From Alnus glutinosa (Eukaryota > Streptophyta > Magnoliopsida > Fagales > Betulaceae): a stretch of DNA of 64,000 nucleotides. Location: positions 5,646,501-5,710,500 of the forward strand of contig NC_084896.1 in NCBI RefSeq assembly GCF_958979055.1. The letters run 5' to 3'. Shown here in pieces: positions 1-13,054 of the stretch; positions within the stretch are counted from its first letter, which is position 1, and every line of letters starts with the position of its first letter. A model generated the notes under the pieces. The model had not been told where the DNA came from and ran no database searches. It saw nothing but the letters and a program-made list of their open reading frames with translations. A program made the position numbers and the translations under genes.

Positions 1-640
1 TTAATTTATTTATTTATGTTTTTGGTGATGATAATTTATTTATTGATGACAACAACTTGCATATATCATTTTGTTTATATTTGTGATTTTTTTTTTTTTA
101 ATTTCTCAAATAACAGATCAAATGGGTTGTGTTTGAGTCAACCCAAAACAACATGTTTATTAAATGGATTATGCGGGTTGGGTCATGTCGTATACCTGCT
201 TAATTAATGAGTTGTATTTGCAGAATTGACCCTTAATAGATTAATGGCTCAAACGGGTCGACTTAAACCCTACATCAATCCGAATTACTACCCCTAATTT
301 ATACCCTATCTTGTCATTGCTAAGTAAATATTAAACAACTGTGAATAATTTCTTAATTTATAGGCCGGTATGTCTTTGAAAAATTACAGTCATTAATTTT
401 TGACAAAATACAGAAGCATGGAAGGTGTAGGGTCGAGTTAAACACGTACGTTAGAACATAAGAGAGTCATAGAATCCAATAGAGATAAATTGGAATCCAT
501 GCAGTACTATGAAAACAAGAGAAAACTCTTAAAAGAAATTTATTTCAATAACAAATAATTATCTCCAACAAAGTCCAGAACATGATCTTTTTCATATGCT
601 ACGAATGAGAAACCCTAACCATGCATAATGACTTATGTCC

Positions 641-676
<36 letters not shown>

Positions 677-3600
677 GAATAATTAAAAGACATAAAAAGG
701 GTGAAAAACCCTAAGCCTTCAAGTTGTTCCCTGTGTCGCTCGGAGCAGTAGTCAACCACCCTATATACCGACCAGTGCACTTGGAACGATCGACCTATCT
801 TAGACCGAACATCATGGGTTTTGTATGATACGTCCTTTTGATTAAAGTTGCGACCAACCGATTTCTGAGTGCTCAAATTGTTTATTTTTTTATTCTTTTT
901 AATTTTTAATTTTTTTAATTTTAGCATGTAAACTCGATCCAAATCAACCCTCAGGTGTCATATACCAAATTTCCGATTACTCATTAATCAAGTTGGAAAT
1001 TATATATCGTGGAAGTACATGCATGTTTATATTTCAATTTATTTGATTGATAAGTGAACTGTTTGGAAAATCAAGTCTGTCTGTCTAGTACAGGAAATCT
1101 TGGCCGGCCATCAATCCGGGAAAACTTTCTGCTATTCAAACGGCACTTCATCTCCCTAAATTGATGGAACCCTTTTTCTGTAATGCCATTATGCCAGTCG
1201 TATTCGATCAGTGGATGCAATAGAGGCTAGGACTACTGTAACGATAATATATGAACTGATCCTTAAATAGTAACCTTAGTTTTGTTCAAACCAAACTACG
1301 TACCTCAGAAACCTTTTTTTATAATCTGAACTCATCCTTAAATAGTAACCTTAGTTCAAACCAAACGACCTCAGAAACTTTTTTCCTTTGACTTACCTAC
1401 TACTCTTTATATATATATATATATATATGCCCCCATTGAAGATCCACCATCCAACTTTTGAATGTGTCTGTGTAAGAGAGACATGGAATATTGTGGCTGG
1501 TGGTGTTTTACGTATTCTACTTTTTCCAAAGGGAATTCTAAGCACCTTCCCACACCATGCCATGAAGCATGCATTAAAAAAATCTCCCTCAAAAGAAGGC
1601 TTTTTTAAAAAAAAAAAAAAAAAAGAGATATTCGTTTAGTGGTGCCTTTTGCTTTGAATAATCATAAAGTTAATTTCTACAAAATGTCTTGTCCTTTAAT
1701 TTTATAGGTTTATTGGTGCAACTTGCTGTTAGGCTAACCTGATCAAAACGTACTGCATGTCCATGGCCACCATCTATCTATCTTCTCGGTTAATGCAAAT
1801 TTCAATCTCTTGGATCTGACTGCATGCAAAGATAAAGTTTGAATTCAAGACTTTAATTAGGCTATGATATCACATTAAAGTAATATTTTTTGTTTCAAAA
1901 GCTTAAGTTGAGGATAGAAAAGTGTAAATTTTAATTATTTAATTAATATTTTAATGTACATCTTTCCTCAACTGAAACGGAAGATGAATGATGAAGTCAG
2001 CGTTCAAACTCATCATGACCTCTAGCACTTATACCCATGTTAACTCATCATTTATTTCAAAAGCTTAAACTGATAGAGAATTATTGATTTAATCATTTAA
2101 CTTATATTCTAACACTCCTTAATTAATTAGTGATCTCCAACACATAAAATATTTGGTTAAAATAAGAGACGAATGACGGACTCTAATACGATGTTAATTA
2201 ATTAAGATGATTAGTGATTTAACACGGATAGTTTTTCTATACATCCACGAAGCTTCAGAAGTTGAACTGCACATCCTCAGCACTAAGAAGTATAGAATTA
2301 GTCAGTGACTTGGAATTATGGTTTTTCATGGATTGGAAAGGCCAGTGTATGAATAATGAGTCCAGTTTAATTTTTAAAAATAATAATAAAAAAAAAAACC
2401 TGGGTCAGAGACCAAAAATTGACTTGTTCAAAGATGCTATGTTTATGGGTGCTGGAACCTAGCTACCTAAGAAGGCTAAGATTAAAGTGAAGATAATGAT
2501 GCCCAATATATTGTTTCATACCTAATTTCAACTTTGAAACAGATGATCGAATGGATGTGAACTTAGATATGTCCCTCTCAATTGGGAATTTTAGGAATAT
2601 TTTGGTATGTTTATGTCATGCGTGGCACCTGACAAGCCAAAACCCAACCATACATGCAATAGAGATTAGAGAAAATGACACGTTGTTTTAACTCATTTTT
2701 TCGGTGGTTTGCATGCGTGGAAAGTATAAACTTTCCGAGATTGGCTCTTATCGGTGGTGGAGTTGCCGACGGCGATAGCTAGAGAGCTATGGCCATCTAA
2801 ACCTAGGCTTGCTTTTCAGGCATATGCAAACCCTGTTTTAGCCTATCACCTCACTTGTATAGGCACATTAACAGCAGGTGGAAGAGGTGAAAATGCAAGC
2901 AGATAGTAACCGTTCGCATCTATTATCTGTACATAATCACTATTCACTATCCGATTATCCGCATATGCGGATAGCGGTTATATATTATATATATATATTT
3001 AATTAAATTCACTAAAACGAGGTGGTTTTGAATTTTGTAAGTTTAAGATCTTTAAGTTTATGTTAAGTTTTTGTTCATTATCATTTCAAAGTCATAACTT
3101 ACTACATTTACTTTTTTTTTTGAGGCAATAATCTCTATGGTTGATAATCATAAATTATGTAACAAGTGAAATATTAATTTATTTAAGCTTGCATATAGTA
3201 ATAACTCCATTATTTAATCTTGCACATAGATTTAGATAATAATCCAAAACGTCCATTACTTCATATGCAGATAGCGGATAATAATTGTGCACTTATCGAT
3301 GTGAAAATTGCTAATAACCGCATCCACATTTTTATCACTAGTAGGTCGGTGTTTTGAGTATGTGTCTATTTAATTTAATGGTTTCAAAACGTGCAGGCTG
3401 AAAAAATAATAATTTCAATTTTGATAACACAGTTAAGCGTTTGTAAAATCGCGGTACAATTGTACAGCTTGCAAGCGATTTAAAAACATGAATTGTGGTT
3501 ATTTTTTTTCAAAAGAGATGATCTTCTTATGTTTCATGTAGTCTTTTGTGGACCATTTATTTGTCGGTAGATTTGTGACTTCTTTTTGTTGGACTTATAA

Positions 3601-4717
3601 GTTAGCCCAAGCAGCCAAGTCACCAAAATGGATCCTAATGTTTTGGGTCATGCAAATTCTCTGGGCCTCTTTCTAATTTATAACTGAACATTTACGTTAA
3701 TATCATTGAAGAAATGGCCTCTTATCCGAGAAAATAATTCTAAGAGTCGGCTTGAGATTGTGTTGAAAAGTAGAGCTTTTATATTCCAAAAGAGCTTTTG
3801 AAAAACAGTTTTATTTTCAAAAGTGCATTTTGGTATTTTTTAGAGCAAAAAAGTCAAAGAAGCACTTTTTGAATTTTTAATCAAACAGGTTCATTTTTGC
3901 TTTGCATATCTTTTTATGTATTAAAAGTACTTTTTAAACTCCATAACGCAATCACAAACAGGGCCTAACTCAATCTATTTTAATATGTTAGATTGAGTTG
4001 AAAGAATATGATTTCACCAAATTTGAAGAAAAGATTTGTCCTCTTATCCTATCCTATGATCCTTAATTTGATGACAGAGAAGATCCCAGCTTTTCTTTTG
4101 GGTATGCAAGAAGAACCATGATCAAAAGGCCTTTTTTCTTTTTTATTGAAAGCCCATTAAAGTTTTGGGCCAAACTCACGAACATGCTTTTTAGGGACTC
4201 AAATATCTTAGACCCAACATATTTTGAATCTGGCAAGTTTAAGGCCCAAATGTCTTAGACTCACAGCTTGCACAGTATACTTTTGCATTCAAACCAAACT
4301 ACCTCATAAAGATGTAAGTTTGGTTTGCTTCTAATTTCAAGATGAAGGTGTATGGTAGCTTGTCGTATAAAGAGATTAAATAGAGAAAGAATAAAGAAAT
4401 TTGGAAAAAAAATATTATTTAAATGGAATAATGAATAGTTAAAATGGTGAGGCTGCTGAAAGAATTTTAAAAAAGTGGTTCACCAGAATAGAGAAAAGTA
4501 GTTTTTAGCTACTTTGATGAGTAAAATTTGATGAGACTACTAGGAATGCTCTAAGTAAAATTGTATATATGACTAGCATTTTTCTTTATACACGTATAAC
4601 AACGGAACCAATTTGGGGGGGGGGGGCGGGGGGGCGCAATTGACCCCTAGCTCACTATTGATCATCATATCTCACTAATGTGGAATAATGAAAAATAGTG
4701 CCAAAAAAACATTGATA
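1..4717. other. Intergenic, repeat-rich, no gene seen
   Basis: No coding exon is recognisable on either strand. The stretch holds a poly(A)/poly(T) tract near 643-675 and a TA microsatellite at about 1408-1428. A tandem duplication of roughly 70 bp spans 1252-1385, with both copies containing 'ccttaaatagtaaccttag'. A repeat with the motif 'gcggata' and its complement lies at 2880-3345, and a G-run with one interruption at 4615-4634. Sequence at 1880-2240 resembles stretches near 17.9-18.2 kb and 39.7-40.0 kb and is probably a dispersed repeat. Short open frames here are AT-rich and match nothing I know. Confidence 0.6.
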
Positions 4718-4978
4718 GGCTTGTTTGGTAAATAATTGAGTTGTAAAATATTTGTGTATTATATAGTAAAAAGTGATTGATGTAATATAAAATTTGAGAA
4801 TGTTTTATAGAAAAGTGAAAAAGTTTTGTTCTGTAGTGAATTTTTTTATTTGAATAATAATAAAAAATTATTAATGTGATATAAAAAGTATAAAAAAGTT
4901 AGAATATTTTTTATTTGATATTTTTGAAAGAAGTGAAAAGAAATAAAGGGAGAATGAAAATAGTTTGCCAAATTAACC
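4718..4978. mobile_element. MITE-like element, GTTTGG-ended family, copy 1
   Basis: The left end 'cttgtttggtaaat' and the right end 'tagtttgccaaatta' are rough inverted complements. The interior carries phrases such as 'gtaaaaagtgattgatg' and 'aaaaagttagaat' that recur in the copy at 7912-8165 and, in reverse orientation, in the one at 28496-28785. Short length, AT-rich interior, inverted ends and several local copies fit a non-autonomous DNA transposon. No target duplication is convincing, so the superfamily is left open. Confidence 0.5.
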
Positions 4979-5159
4979 CATCATTCTTTCTTAATAGTTA
5001 CTCCATATTCCAAATTAAATTTCATCATTTTTTTTTTTTTTTTAAAAAAATTATCTTAAAATATTTAACTCTTTCAGTTTACAATAATTTGAGTCCTACG
5101 AATTCAACAGCATGATTTTTTTTAAAAAAATATGGATGGAGTTGGACAAGAAAGAAAAA

Positions 5160-6094
5160 GGAAAAAGTACACATAACCCCCTCAAACTACCATTCAATTG
5201 TCAATGTACCCCATAAACTACCAATTGTGTCAATCTCCCCCCCTTAAACTACCAGAAAATGTCAATGTCCCTCCTAAGACTAACAAAAAGACAAAAATGA
5301 CCCTAATTTTTTTTGAATAAGGCAAAAATGTCCTCATAAATACAAAAAAAATTAAAACTAAAACTAAAAAAATTAAATAAAATAGTAAAAAAATAATTAA
5401 ATAAAATTAAATAAAAAACGAAAAAAAAATATTTAAAAAAAAGAACAAATTTTTTAATTTTTTTTTTAAAAAAAGTAAACAAAAAATAACTGAATTTTTT
5501 TTAAAAAAAAAAACAAATAAAAAAAGAAAAAAGAAAAACCAGTTTTTATTAAATTAAAAAATAAAAAATAACAAATTTTTTTAAAGAAAAAAAACGAAGA
5601 AACAAAAAATAACTGAAATTTATTTATTTATTTTTTTTAAAAAAACAAATGAAAAAAAAAAACCAGTTTTTATTAAATTAAAAAAAGAAAAAGAACATTT
5701 TTTTTAAAGAAAAAAAAACGAAAAAACAAAAAATAACTGAAATTTATTTATTTTTTTTAAAAAAAATAAAACAAATGAAAAGAAAACCAGTTTTTATTTA
5801 ATTAAAAAAAACGAAAAAAGAACAATTTTTTTTTTTTAAAAAAAAAAAAAAGAAAAAAAAAACTAATTTTTAATTTTTAATTTTTTTTTTGGAATAATTT
5901 TTTGTTATTTTATATTTTTTTAATATTTTTTTTAATTTTTATTTTATTTTAATAATTTTATGAAGGGCATTTTTGTCATTAGGGGGACATTGACATTTTC
6001 TGGTAGTTTAAGGGGGGAGATTGACACAATTGGTAGTTTGGGGGGTACATTGACAATGATGTGGTAGTTTGATGGGGTTATGTGTACTTTTTCC
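5160..6094. mobile_element. Non-autonomous Mutator-like TIR element, about 935 bp
   Basis: The two ends form long inverted repeats of about 130-150 bp. The left end starts 'ggaaaaagtacacataaccc' and the right end is its reverse complement, followed inward on both sides by repeated 'aaactacca' and 'tgtcaatgt' phrases. The flanks are 'aaagaaaaa' (5151-5159) and 'aaaggaaaa' (6095-6103), an 8/9 match as expected of a Mutator 9-bp target duplication. The core is almost pure A/T and codes for nothing. Its first bases resemble the ends of the large MULE at 49477-62840. Related sequence occurs at 7444-7858, 37200-37440 and 54208-54310. Confidence 0.7.
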
Positions 6095-6148
6095 AAAGGA
6101 AAAATATCATTTTTCTTTACAATATTAACTCTTTTAGCTTTTCAGATA

Positions 6149-7229
6149 GGGTTAAAGACATATTTGGTACATGTGGTTTAAAAACTTTATTTTTTGGTAC
6201 CTTAGTTTCATTTCGCTTTACAGATAATACCTGAGTTTTGGGAAAAGACTGACTTGGTATATCCTTCTATTTCTCCGTCCAAATTTTAAGGGACTGCCAC
6301 GTGTTAACCAATGAGGATTAACACGTGGCACAATATAAAAAATATAAAAATAAAAATCTTTAAAAATTAATTAAAAAATTAAAATTAATAAAACTTTTAA
6401 AAAATAAAATTACTAAAAACTTTAAATTTTTTTAATTTTTTAAATGATTGGCTCATGGCTTAGCAAAATGTGGATGGTTAGCCACCCCCATTTTGGCCAA
6501 GGGAAAAACTTAGCCACCCCTTTGACCAGCCTGTGGTGGCCTTCAGATAAAAAATAGAAAAAATAGAAAATAAAAAAATAGAGGGTTTTTTGGCCCATGT
6601 GGAGTAGCTGAACCACCCCTAAGGGTCAAAAAGAAAAAGAAAAAGAAAAAGAAAATAATATATATATATATAAGGAACATCAATTTTGGCTTTTGACGGT
6701 GGCTGAACCACCTAAGGGCCAAACCCCACACCACCCCACACACCCCGGTTTTTTTTTTTTTTTTTTTTTTTTTCTCCTATTTTTGGCCATTAAGGGTGGC
6801 CGAACTACCCCATGGCCATTGGGGGTTGTTCGGCTACCCCCAAGGGCCAAAACCCTCCAATAGTTTTTTTTTTCTTTTTTCTATTTTTTCTCTAAAGGCC
6901 ATAGGGGTGGCCGAACTACCCTCATGGGAGTGGTTCGGCCACCCCAAGGTCGGCCAAAGGCTAACCAACCTCATTTTGCCCAAAGTGAGCCACCCTTTTT
7001 TTTTTTTTTTAAATTAATTTTTGAAGATTTTTTTTTATATTGTGCCACGTGTCAACCAATAAGGATTGACATGTGGCAGTCCGTTAAAATTTAGACGGAA
7101 AAAAAAAATAAACGGAGGTATCAAATTAGTCTTTTCCCAAAACTCATGTACTATCTATGAAGCGAAATGAAACTAAGGTATCAAAAAAATAAGTTTTTAA
7201 ATCACAGATACCAAATATGTCTTTAACCC
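6149..7229. mobile_element. TIR element of about 1.08 kb with GGCC-rich core
   Basis: The ends are inverted repeats of about 200 bp. The left begins 'gggttaaagacatatttggt' and the right ends with its near-complement, and both contain 'cacgtg' flanked by the same phrases. The flanks 'tttcagata' and 'ttttagaaa' match at 7 of 9 positions, suggesting an old 9-bp duplication. The core (about 6450-6990) is a series of inverted 'gggtggccgaac'/'ggttcggccacccc' blocks broken by poly(T), capable of strong hairpins. No protein is encoded; open frames across the core are by-products of the repeats. Confidence 0.6.
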
Positions 7230-7443
7230 TTTTAGAAAAGTAAACAAGATTCTCTTTAAAAAAGTTGTTCTAAAGGAAGAAAAAGTATTTTAAGAACAAT
7301 TCATATTTATCTTTGAGACAGAGAAAATATTTGAATAATTTTTTTGTTAATTAAATAACTCCATTATCTATACAAAGTAGGCAAGCTTTTAAATATACCG
7401 ATTGATTTAACAATAATACTGGTTTGGATATCTTTCAATTTTA

Positions 7444-7858
7444 GGGGAAATTACATGTACCCCTTCCATCTACCAATTTGCAGTGTCCATTCCCCAAACT
7501 TTCCATTGAACCAGCCAGTGTCCCGAACTACCACAAAATTGCAATGAACCCTTTTTGTTCACCCCCCCTCTCAAAAAAAAAAAAAGACAAAAATACCTTT
7601 TAAAAACTATCAAAAAAATAAAATATAATATATATATAGAATTCGAAAAAAGCAAAACAATAAAAAAAAAATATAATAATAAAAAAACCATTTTTTTTTA
7701 TTATTATTTCTTTTCATTTTTTCTTAAATTTTTTATAAGGGTATTTTTGTCATTTTTGGTACTGAGGGTGTACGTTGATGGGACATTGCAATTTTTAGTG
7801 ATTTGATGGGACATTGCTTCAATTAAATGTTTTTTTTTAGGGGTATTACAAATTGTCT
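7444..7858. mobile_element. Degraded TIR element related to 5160-6094
   Basis: The left end starts 'ggggaaattacatgtacccc' and is followed by repeated 'cagtgtcc' and 'aactacca'-like phrases. The right end carries the inverted pattern ('gggacattgcaatttttagtg', then 'ggggtattacaaatt'). A 'gacaaaaatac'/'gtatttttgtc' inverted pair and a pure A/T core separate the arms, the same layout as in the 5160-6094 element. The ends have diverged and no target duplication is clear. Confidence 0.45.
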
Positions 7859-7876
7859 GATAGTTTGAACATTGAA

Positions 7877-7921
7877 CAAGCTCCTTGTCTTTTTCTACGA
7901 TAGAAAAAGACAAGGAACTTG
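7877..7921. repeat. Near-perfect 21-bp hairpin
   Basis: Arms at 7877-7897 and 7901-7921 are inverted complements at 20 of 21 positions around a 3-base loop 'cga'. It lies between two small transposon relics and could be a remnant of their ends or a transcribed hairpin; nothing shows expression. Confidence 0.6.
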
Positions 7922-8165
7922 TTTGGCAAATGGTTGTAAATTGTAATTGTGAAATATTTGTTTGAATAATAGTAAAAAGTGATTGATGCGATATAAAATA
8001 TAAAAAAGTTAGAAATTATTTTATAGGAAAGTGAAAAATTTTGTTTTGAAGTAGATTTTTTTATTTGGATAATAAAAAAAAATTATTGATGTAATATAAA
8101 AAGTGAAAAAAAGAGTATTTTTTATTTGACTTATTAGAGAGAAATGAAAAAAAATAGAGGGAAAG
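7912..8165. mobile_element. MITE-like element, GTTTGG-ended family, copy 2
   Basis: It starts 'aacttgtttggcaaatgg' and runs through the same ordered phrases as the copy at 4718-4978 ('gtaaaaagtgattgatg', 'aaaaagttagaa', 'aaaaattattgatgtaatat'). The right end has decayed. The two copies are about 75-80% alike by eye. The rest of the gap to the expansin-like gene (8166-8683) is AT-rich with a poly(T)/poly(A) tract and shows no gene. Confidence 0.45.
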
Positions 8166-8683
8166 TGTGAGATTTTCAAAGCAGAATTTTTTTTTTCATT
8201 ACAATCAATTTTTTAAGAATCCATCGTGTACGTTTATTTAAATCCCAACCTACCAATAGGAGATCAAGGAATTTCATTTGGGCTTGTTTGAGAAAGCTGT
8301 TTGTTATTTTTTTTTTTTTTTTTTGAATAGTAATAAGAATTGGTCGATATGATATAAAGGTGAAATGAGTTTTGAATTTTTTTTTTTTTTTTAAACCCAA
8401 TCTATTAATTTTGGTCCGGTGAACGAAATCGTGTCTCCTTTACCGTGCACACATTGATAAAGGGTCGAATATTTTATTATAACATTGAAAGAAATATGTT
8501 AGACAACATCAAGATATATAGAACATTGTATGTGACATGTGACAAAGTCCAAAATTCCAAAACGTACCCGAAAAGCTACCCATTCCAAATTATTTATTTA
8601 TTTCGTATTACCTAAACTTCTAAATTAACCAATCAAGACCTATATATATATATTCAATCACAGTAGCAGTGACAAAAGATGTC

Positions 8684-10600
8684 TCATTTCCATGTCCCAA
8701 CATCACATGGAGAGCAACCCTCCTGTGCAATATCGGAGATTTGAACTCCTGAGTCATATATTACCCCAGCCTTCCAGTTCGCCGGAAGGACACTCTTTTT
8801 GGCCCAAACCCACTTTCCGTCGTATCCACCCGTCACCACAAACCGGAACTGCAGTGGCCCCAACGGCACTCTGCTCGTGTCCCACACTGCCCCATGATTC
8901 CGACTCATGAAACCCCAGTTCGAAGAACCAACCTAGGAAGATTGCAACAATGTTACTTCAGCATGCTTAAATTTATTGAGTAACGATATTTAATTAGTAG
9001 ACTGCTATACGAATATGAAAATTAGCTCTTAATTGCTGATTCAATCGCTAATTTTTGTTGTCACATCGTCAAAGTATATGACATTCGGATAACAGTATAC
9101 TAAATAAATAATAGCTAAGCTTTTGGCTCACCTTAGCTACATCAACACTAACTATTTCTGTTTGACCACCCTGATACAGAAATTTGATGGCCAAGTACTG
9201 TGGGTTTTGGCTTGATTCCTCCACTCTCAAGGCCAAATTCTGATTCTTGTATTCACAAGGCACCCTGCAGGTTGATGCAAACAACAAGTTAGGCATGTTT
9301 GGGAGGAGCATAAAAAGTATTTTTATTAAATAAAAAGTTGTACAAAACAAAATAGCATGTTTGGTAAAAAAACTCAAAAAAAATACTTCTCGAACATTTG
9401 GCTCTTAAAAATCAAAGGAAAAAAAGTCAAAACACATTTTTAAAAGAAACTTGAAAATATAATGAAAAAATTACAATTTAACCTTCAAACTGCCGGTCGT
9501 TTTACAGATAGTCTCCCGAACTACTAACGTTTGGACTCTAACCCAAGCTACCAATTCCTTTGAAAATATAATGGGAAAATATAAAATCGGTCGTTGTTTT
9601 CGAAAGCATCTATGCACAATCATATGATTATGTTATGCATATTTGACCGTTACTGACATTTATTGTGCTTGATTTTTGTCCAAGGGGACAATGGCAGACT
9701 CGGCTGAGCCTAAAGTATTATTTAAAGTTGGTCCACATCTGGACTTTTATATGTCGTGGATGTAACAAAACCATTCACTAGACCAGTATATATATATATA
9801 TATATATATAAAAGAAAGAAAAAAAGAAGAAGTTCAAATTGATCTTATTGTTTACAATTTTGGCCTAAAAGTGAGAGCTGATATTGAAATCTCATGATAT
9901 CCTTACCTCTTGTATTCCACGTCCACAATCCCAAGTTTCAAAATGTGCTGGCCCAGACCCTTTCGAGCCATAGCCATGAAAGCTCTGCTGCTGAGAACAA
10001 AGTCTGTCTGGTTATTGTGATTGAGATCGGTCAAAATCACTGTAGTTCCTTTTCCGCTACAAAGAGTTGTGTTCTTGCATCTTATCTGCCAATGGTGCCC
10101 CCCGATCGATCAAAACAAAGTTTACACACAGGACATGCAGGAGATAAATTAAAGCATAATTAGCAAACAAAAGAAAAAAGGTACGTACCTGAAAGCATGC
10201 TCCACAACCAGCTCCATCTTTGTACAGGGAAGGAACACCAGCTGCAAGGTTTCCACTTTTGAAGCCCAATGCCAAGGACCCATACCCACATGCCCCAGCT
10301 GCATCAAATCCACAGAACAACAACAACTACCCACTTAATATTTCACAAAAATATCATCTGGGTTAACTTCACTTTCTCCATTCCAAGGTGAATTATCATG
10401 CGGGCATTAATCAAACAGATGTGAGAAATCAGGCCGGAGCAAAGAAGAATAAAAAAAAAATAAAAAAAAAATTGCATCTTACATGAAAGAGCTGAAGCTT
10501 TAGAGAAATAGGCAGCCCTTGTTTGGTGGACGCAACGATCACAAGCAGTTGCAGATGATGAAATAAGAAAGAAGATAAGAAAGCAAATGAAGAAAGCCAT
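8684..10600 (-). CDS. EXLA: Expansin-like A protein (EXLA)
   Basis: Secreted cell-wall protein of the expansin superfamily; EXLA members have the two expansin domains, but their loosening activity is unproven. Coding exons on the minus strand are 10600-10483, 10298-10189, 10085-9907, 9264-9132 and 8932-8684. They total 789 nt (262 aa), every junction is GT/AG and all phases close. Residues 1 to about 20 form a hydrophobic signal peptide ([13 protein letters not shown]). The following region begins '[14 protein letters not shown]', typical of EXLA, and contains the cysteine-rich double-psi beta-barrel ('[14 protein letters not shown]', '[14 protein letters not shown]'). The C-terminal half is the CBM63-type domain with '[16 protein letters not shown]'. 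The length is normal for EXLA (about 260-265 aa). A TATA-like sequence lies about 45 bp upstream of the start. Intron 3 holds a TA microsatellite near 9788-9810. Family assignment is firm; the exact paralog is not. Confidence 0.93.
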
Positions 10601-10644
10601 TTTGTTGATTAATTTTGATCAGAGATGAGTGTGGAGGAGGAGCA

Positions 10645-10652
10645 AATAAATA
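10645..10652 (-). promoter_or_regulatory. Possible TATA box of the EXLA gene
   Basis: On the minus strand this reads TATTTATT, about 45 bp before the ATG at 10600. It is the only TATA-like run close enough to drive this gene, giving a very short leader. Position-based inference only. Confidence 0.35.
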
Positions 10653-10659
10653 GCTAGCT

Positions 10660-12004
10660 AGGAAGATGAGTGTGGACTCCAGGTCAGCATTTCCAATAAA
10701 AGCTTGGACAGATCCTTTTATATGGTTCAAAGGGACTTGAATATATTTGTCAAACTATTACGTGGGGGTGGCTTAAATAAGAAGGAAAGGCATTGGTACA
10801 AACGCGTGGGACAAAGAAAAATGGGATGGGGTCATATGGACTCATGGGGCCTCTCTCACCGACTCCCTCCTGCGGCCTTTGCACAAACAGCTGTGCTGTG
10901 GAAACTGGAGACGTGTGCTGTGAGATAGCATTTATGTGTCTTTCCCACTCTCTCAATGGATGTGTTTGCCAGGGGACAAACTTTTTGCAGTTTTTTGTCA
11001 CCCCTTGTATTTCTTTGTTTGACTTATAAGCTTTTTCAAAGGTATTTTGTTTAGGTAAAACTACAATTAAACTCTTTTTTTTTTTTTAAATTTATATATA
11101 TATATATATTTTTTATCATTTTTGCAATCATGATCTCAAACTTTAAAAAATGTTAATTTAAAGTATCTATTTTTTCAATTTTTTCCAATTTCAATAATCC
11201 GTTAGAATTTTTTTTTAAATCCTGTCAAAATTTTCAGAATACTCCAGATTTTTTTAGGGAAAAAAAATTGCAAAGATTTAAGTATTAGTAAGAATTTAAT
11301 GGAATTTACAAAAATAACCATGCTTAAAATCTTTGAAATTTTTTTATATTTAAAAAAAAAATGGTATTTTGAGAATTTTGACAAGATTTAACGGAAAATT
11401 CTAACAGAATGTTGAAATTGAAAAAAATCTGAATGATGGATACCCTAAATTGATACATTTTAAAGTTTGAGATTATGATTGTAAAAGTGATGAAAGATCA
11501 ACAGTTGTAAGTAAAGTCTGTCTTTTTTTTTTTTTTTGAAAAAATATTTTGATGTAACAATGTGAAATTACGTGTTTGTTAATGCGCTCCCCAAAAAAAT
11601 GTTGTCAAACGGGCAATTTTATTTTATTTTATTTTTAAGGGTATCACCATTAGGCCTGCCTTAACTAGGGGGGCAAAAAAGTACTAGGTGGGATTGGGCC
11701 GGTTTAGGATAGAATTTTAATTTTTCTTATGTTTTGGAATGAGATTTTGTACACAGTTACATACAACAAAACAAAACTTCGAACGCAAAATGGTTTCTCT
11801 CCCTTTGAAAGTGGATGTTACTGTATGTTTTGATGGTCTAACCATTGTTTGAGGAGGTAATTAATACTTCATATGACGACTAAAAGAAAATAGTTTTTTT
11901 TTATTTTATAACTGTTGGGTACGTATGGTTATGTATGACTCAACCCTAGAGCTAATATTTAGCTTGGGGAAAAAGGGTCACTTCTACTGCTCTACAAATT
12001 AAGC

Positions 12005-12054
<50 letters not shown>

Positions 12055-13050
12055 GGGAGAAAGGAAAGAACACAAAAAAAGTTTGGTGAAGATGATGATT
12101 CTTGTTAATGGAGTGCTAAGATAAGAACAAAGTCTACATGAAGCCCCACATGTCAAGCAAGAATAATGCCAAACTTGAACAGCTATATATGGTGGCCTTC
12201 CGAAGGGAACCTTCTCTCTTTTTTTTTTTTTTTTTTAAAAATTCTTTTATTATTATTCATATAATTCTTCTGGTTAAGGTGCCGGGTAATCAGGAAATTG
12301 CAAGCAAGCAACAGCTCAGAAAACCCCCAAAAACAAATTCCAAATATTTTTTATAGCCTTATTTTAGCTCTCTAATACCCACGTGCCCAATTATTTTCCA
12401 AGATCCTGCAAGTTTTAGTACAGTGTCAGTGCCAACATACATGTAAGGAAGCCCTTAGGAAGGCAGCCTGCGTGGTCTTTCCGTCAAGTAAAAGTCGGCG
12501 TTTGAAAACTTTTTCAAAGACAGTGGGTGTTGGTGGCATCATCATCATCACTTTTATGCAAATGGATTCTTGGGTGTATACAACTGCAAAGCATCATCAA
12601 TTTCAAAGCAGTAAGATCCAGCTGCCACAACAATCAAGTTTATGGAATTTGGATACACTATATATTATATACATTATATCAACTATTTAATTTTATAATT
12701 ACTATCTAATATGATATTAAACTCCTCCATGAATGTTCCAACATTATCATATTCATATAAAAATTGCTCTCTACACTAGCTTTAGTGTAATCGAAAAGAC
12801 CAATCATATCGCCTTCACCTTGTCATCTTATTCCATTTGTTAATTATTTTAGAAGATATATATATATATTTTTTGAAAAAATATTTTAATGTGACGTAAG
12901 AATAAAAATAGTTTTAAATGTCTTATATTTTATTATTTGTTAATGTTTTTGTTTTAAAATTTAAAAACAGAAAAAAGAAAAAAAATCAAATAAAGCATCA
13001 TAAACTTTGTTAAATCACCACTTATTCTAAATTTATAAAATAAAGACTTA
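10660..13050. other. Intergenic, no gene seen
   Basis: Upstream region of EXLA and beyond. It contains a poly(T) and TA stretch near 11075-11110, AT-rich sequence at 11100-11520 with inverted 'aaaattttttt' runs, and a TA plus GA microsatellite at about 12004-12050 (sixteen or so GA units). Another poly(T) lies near 12220-12236. Small open frames have no family signature. Confidence 0.5.
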
Positions 13051-13054
13051 TAAG

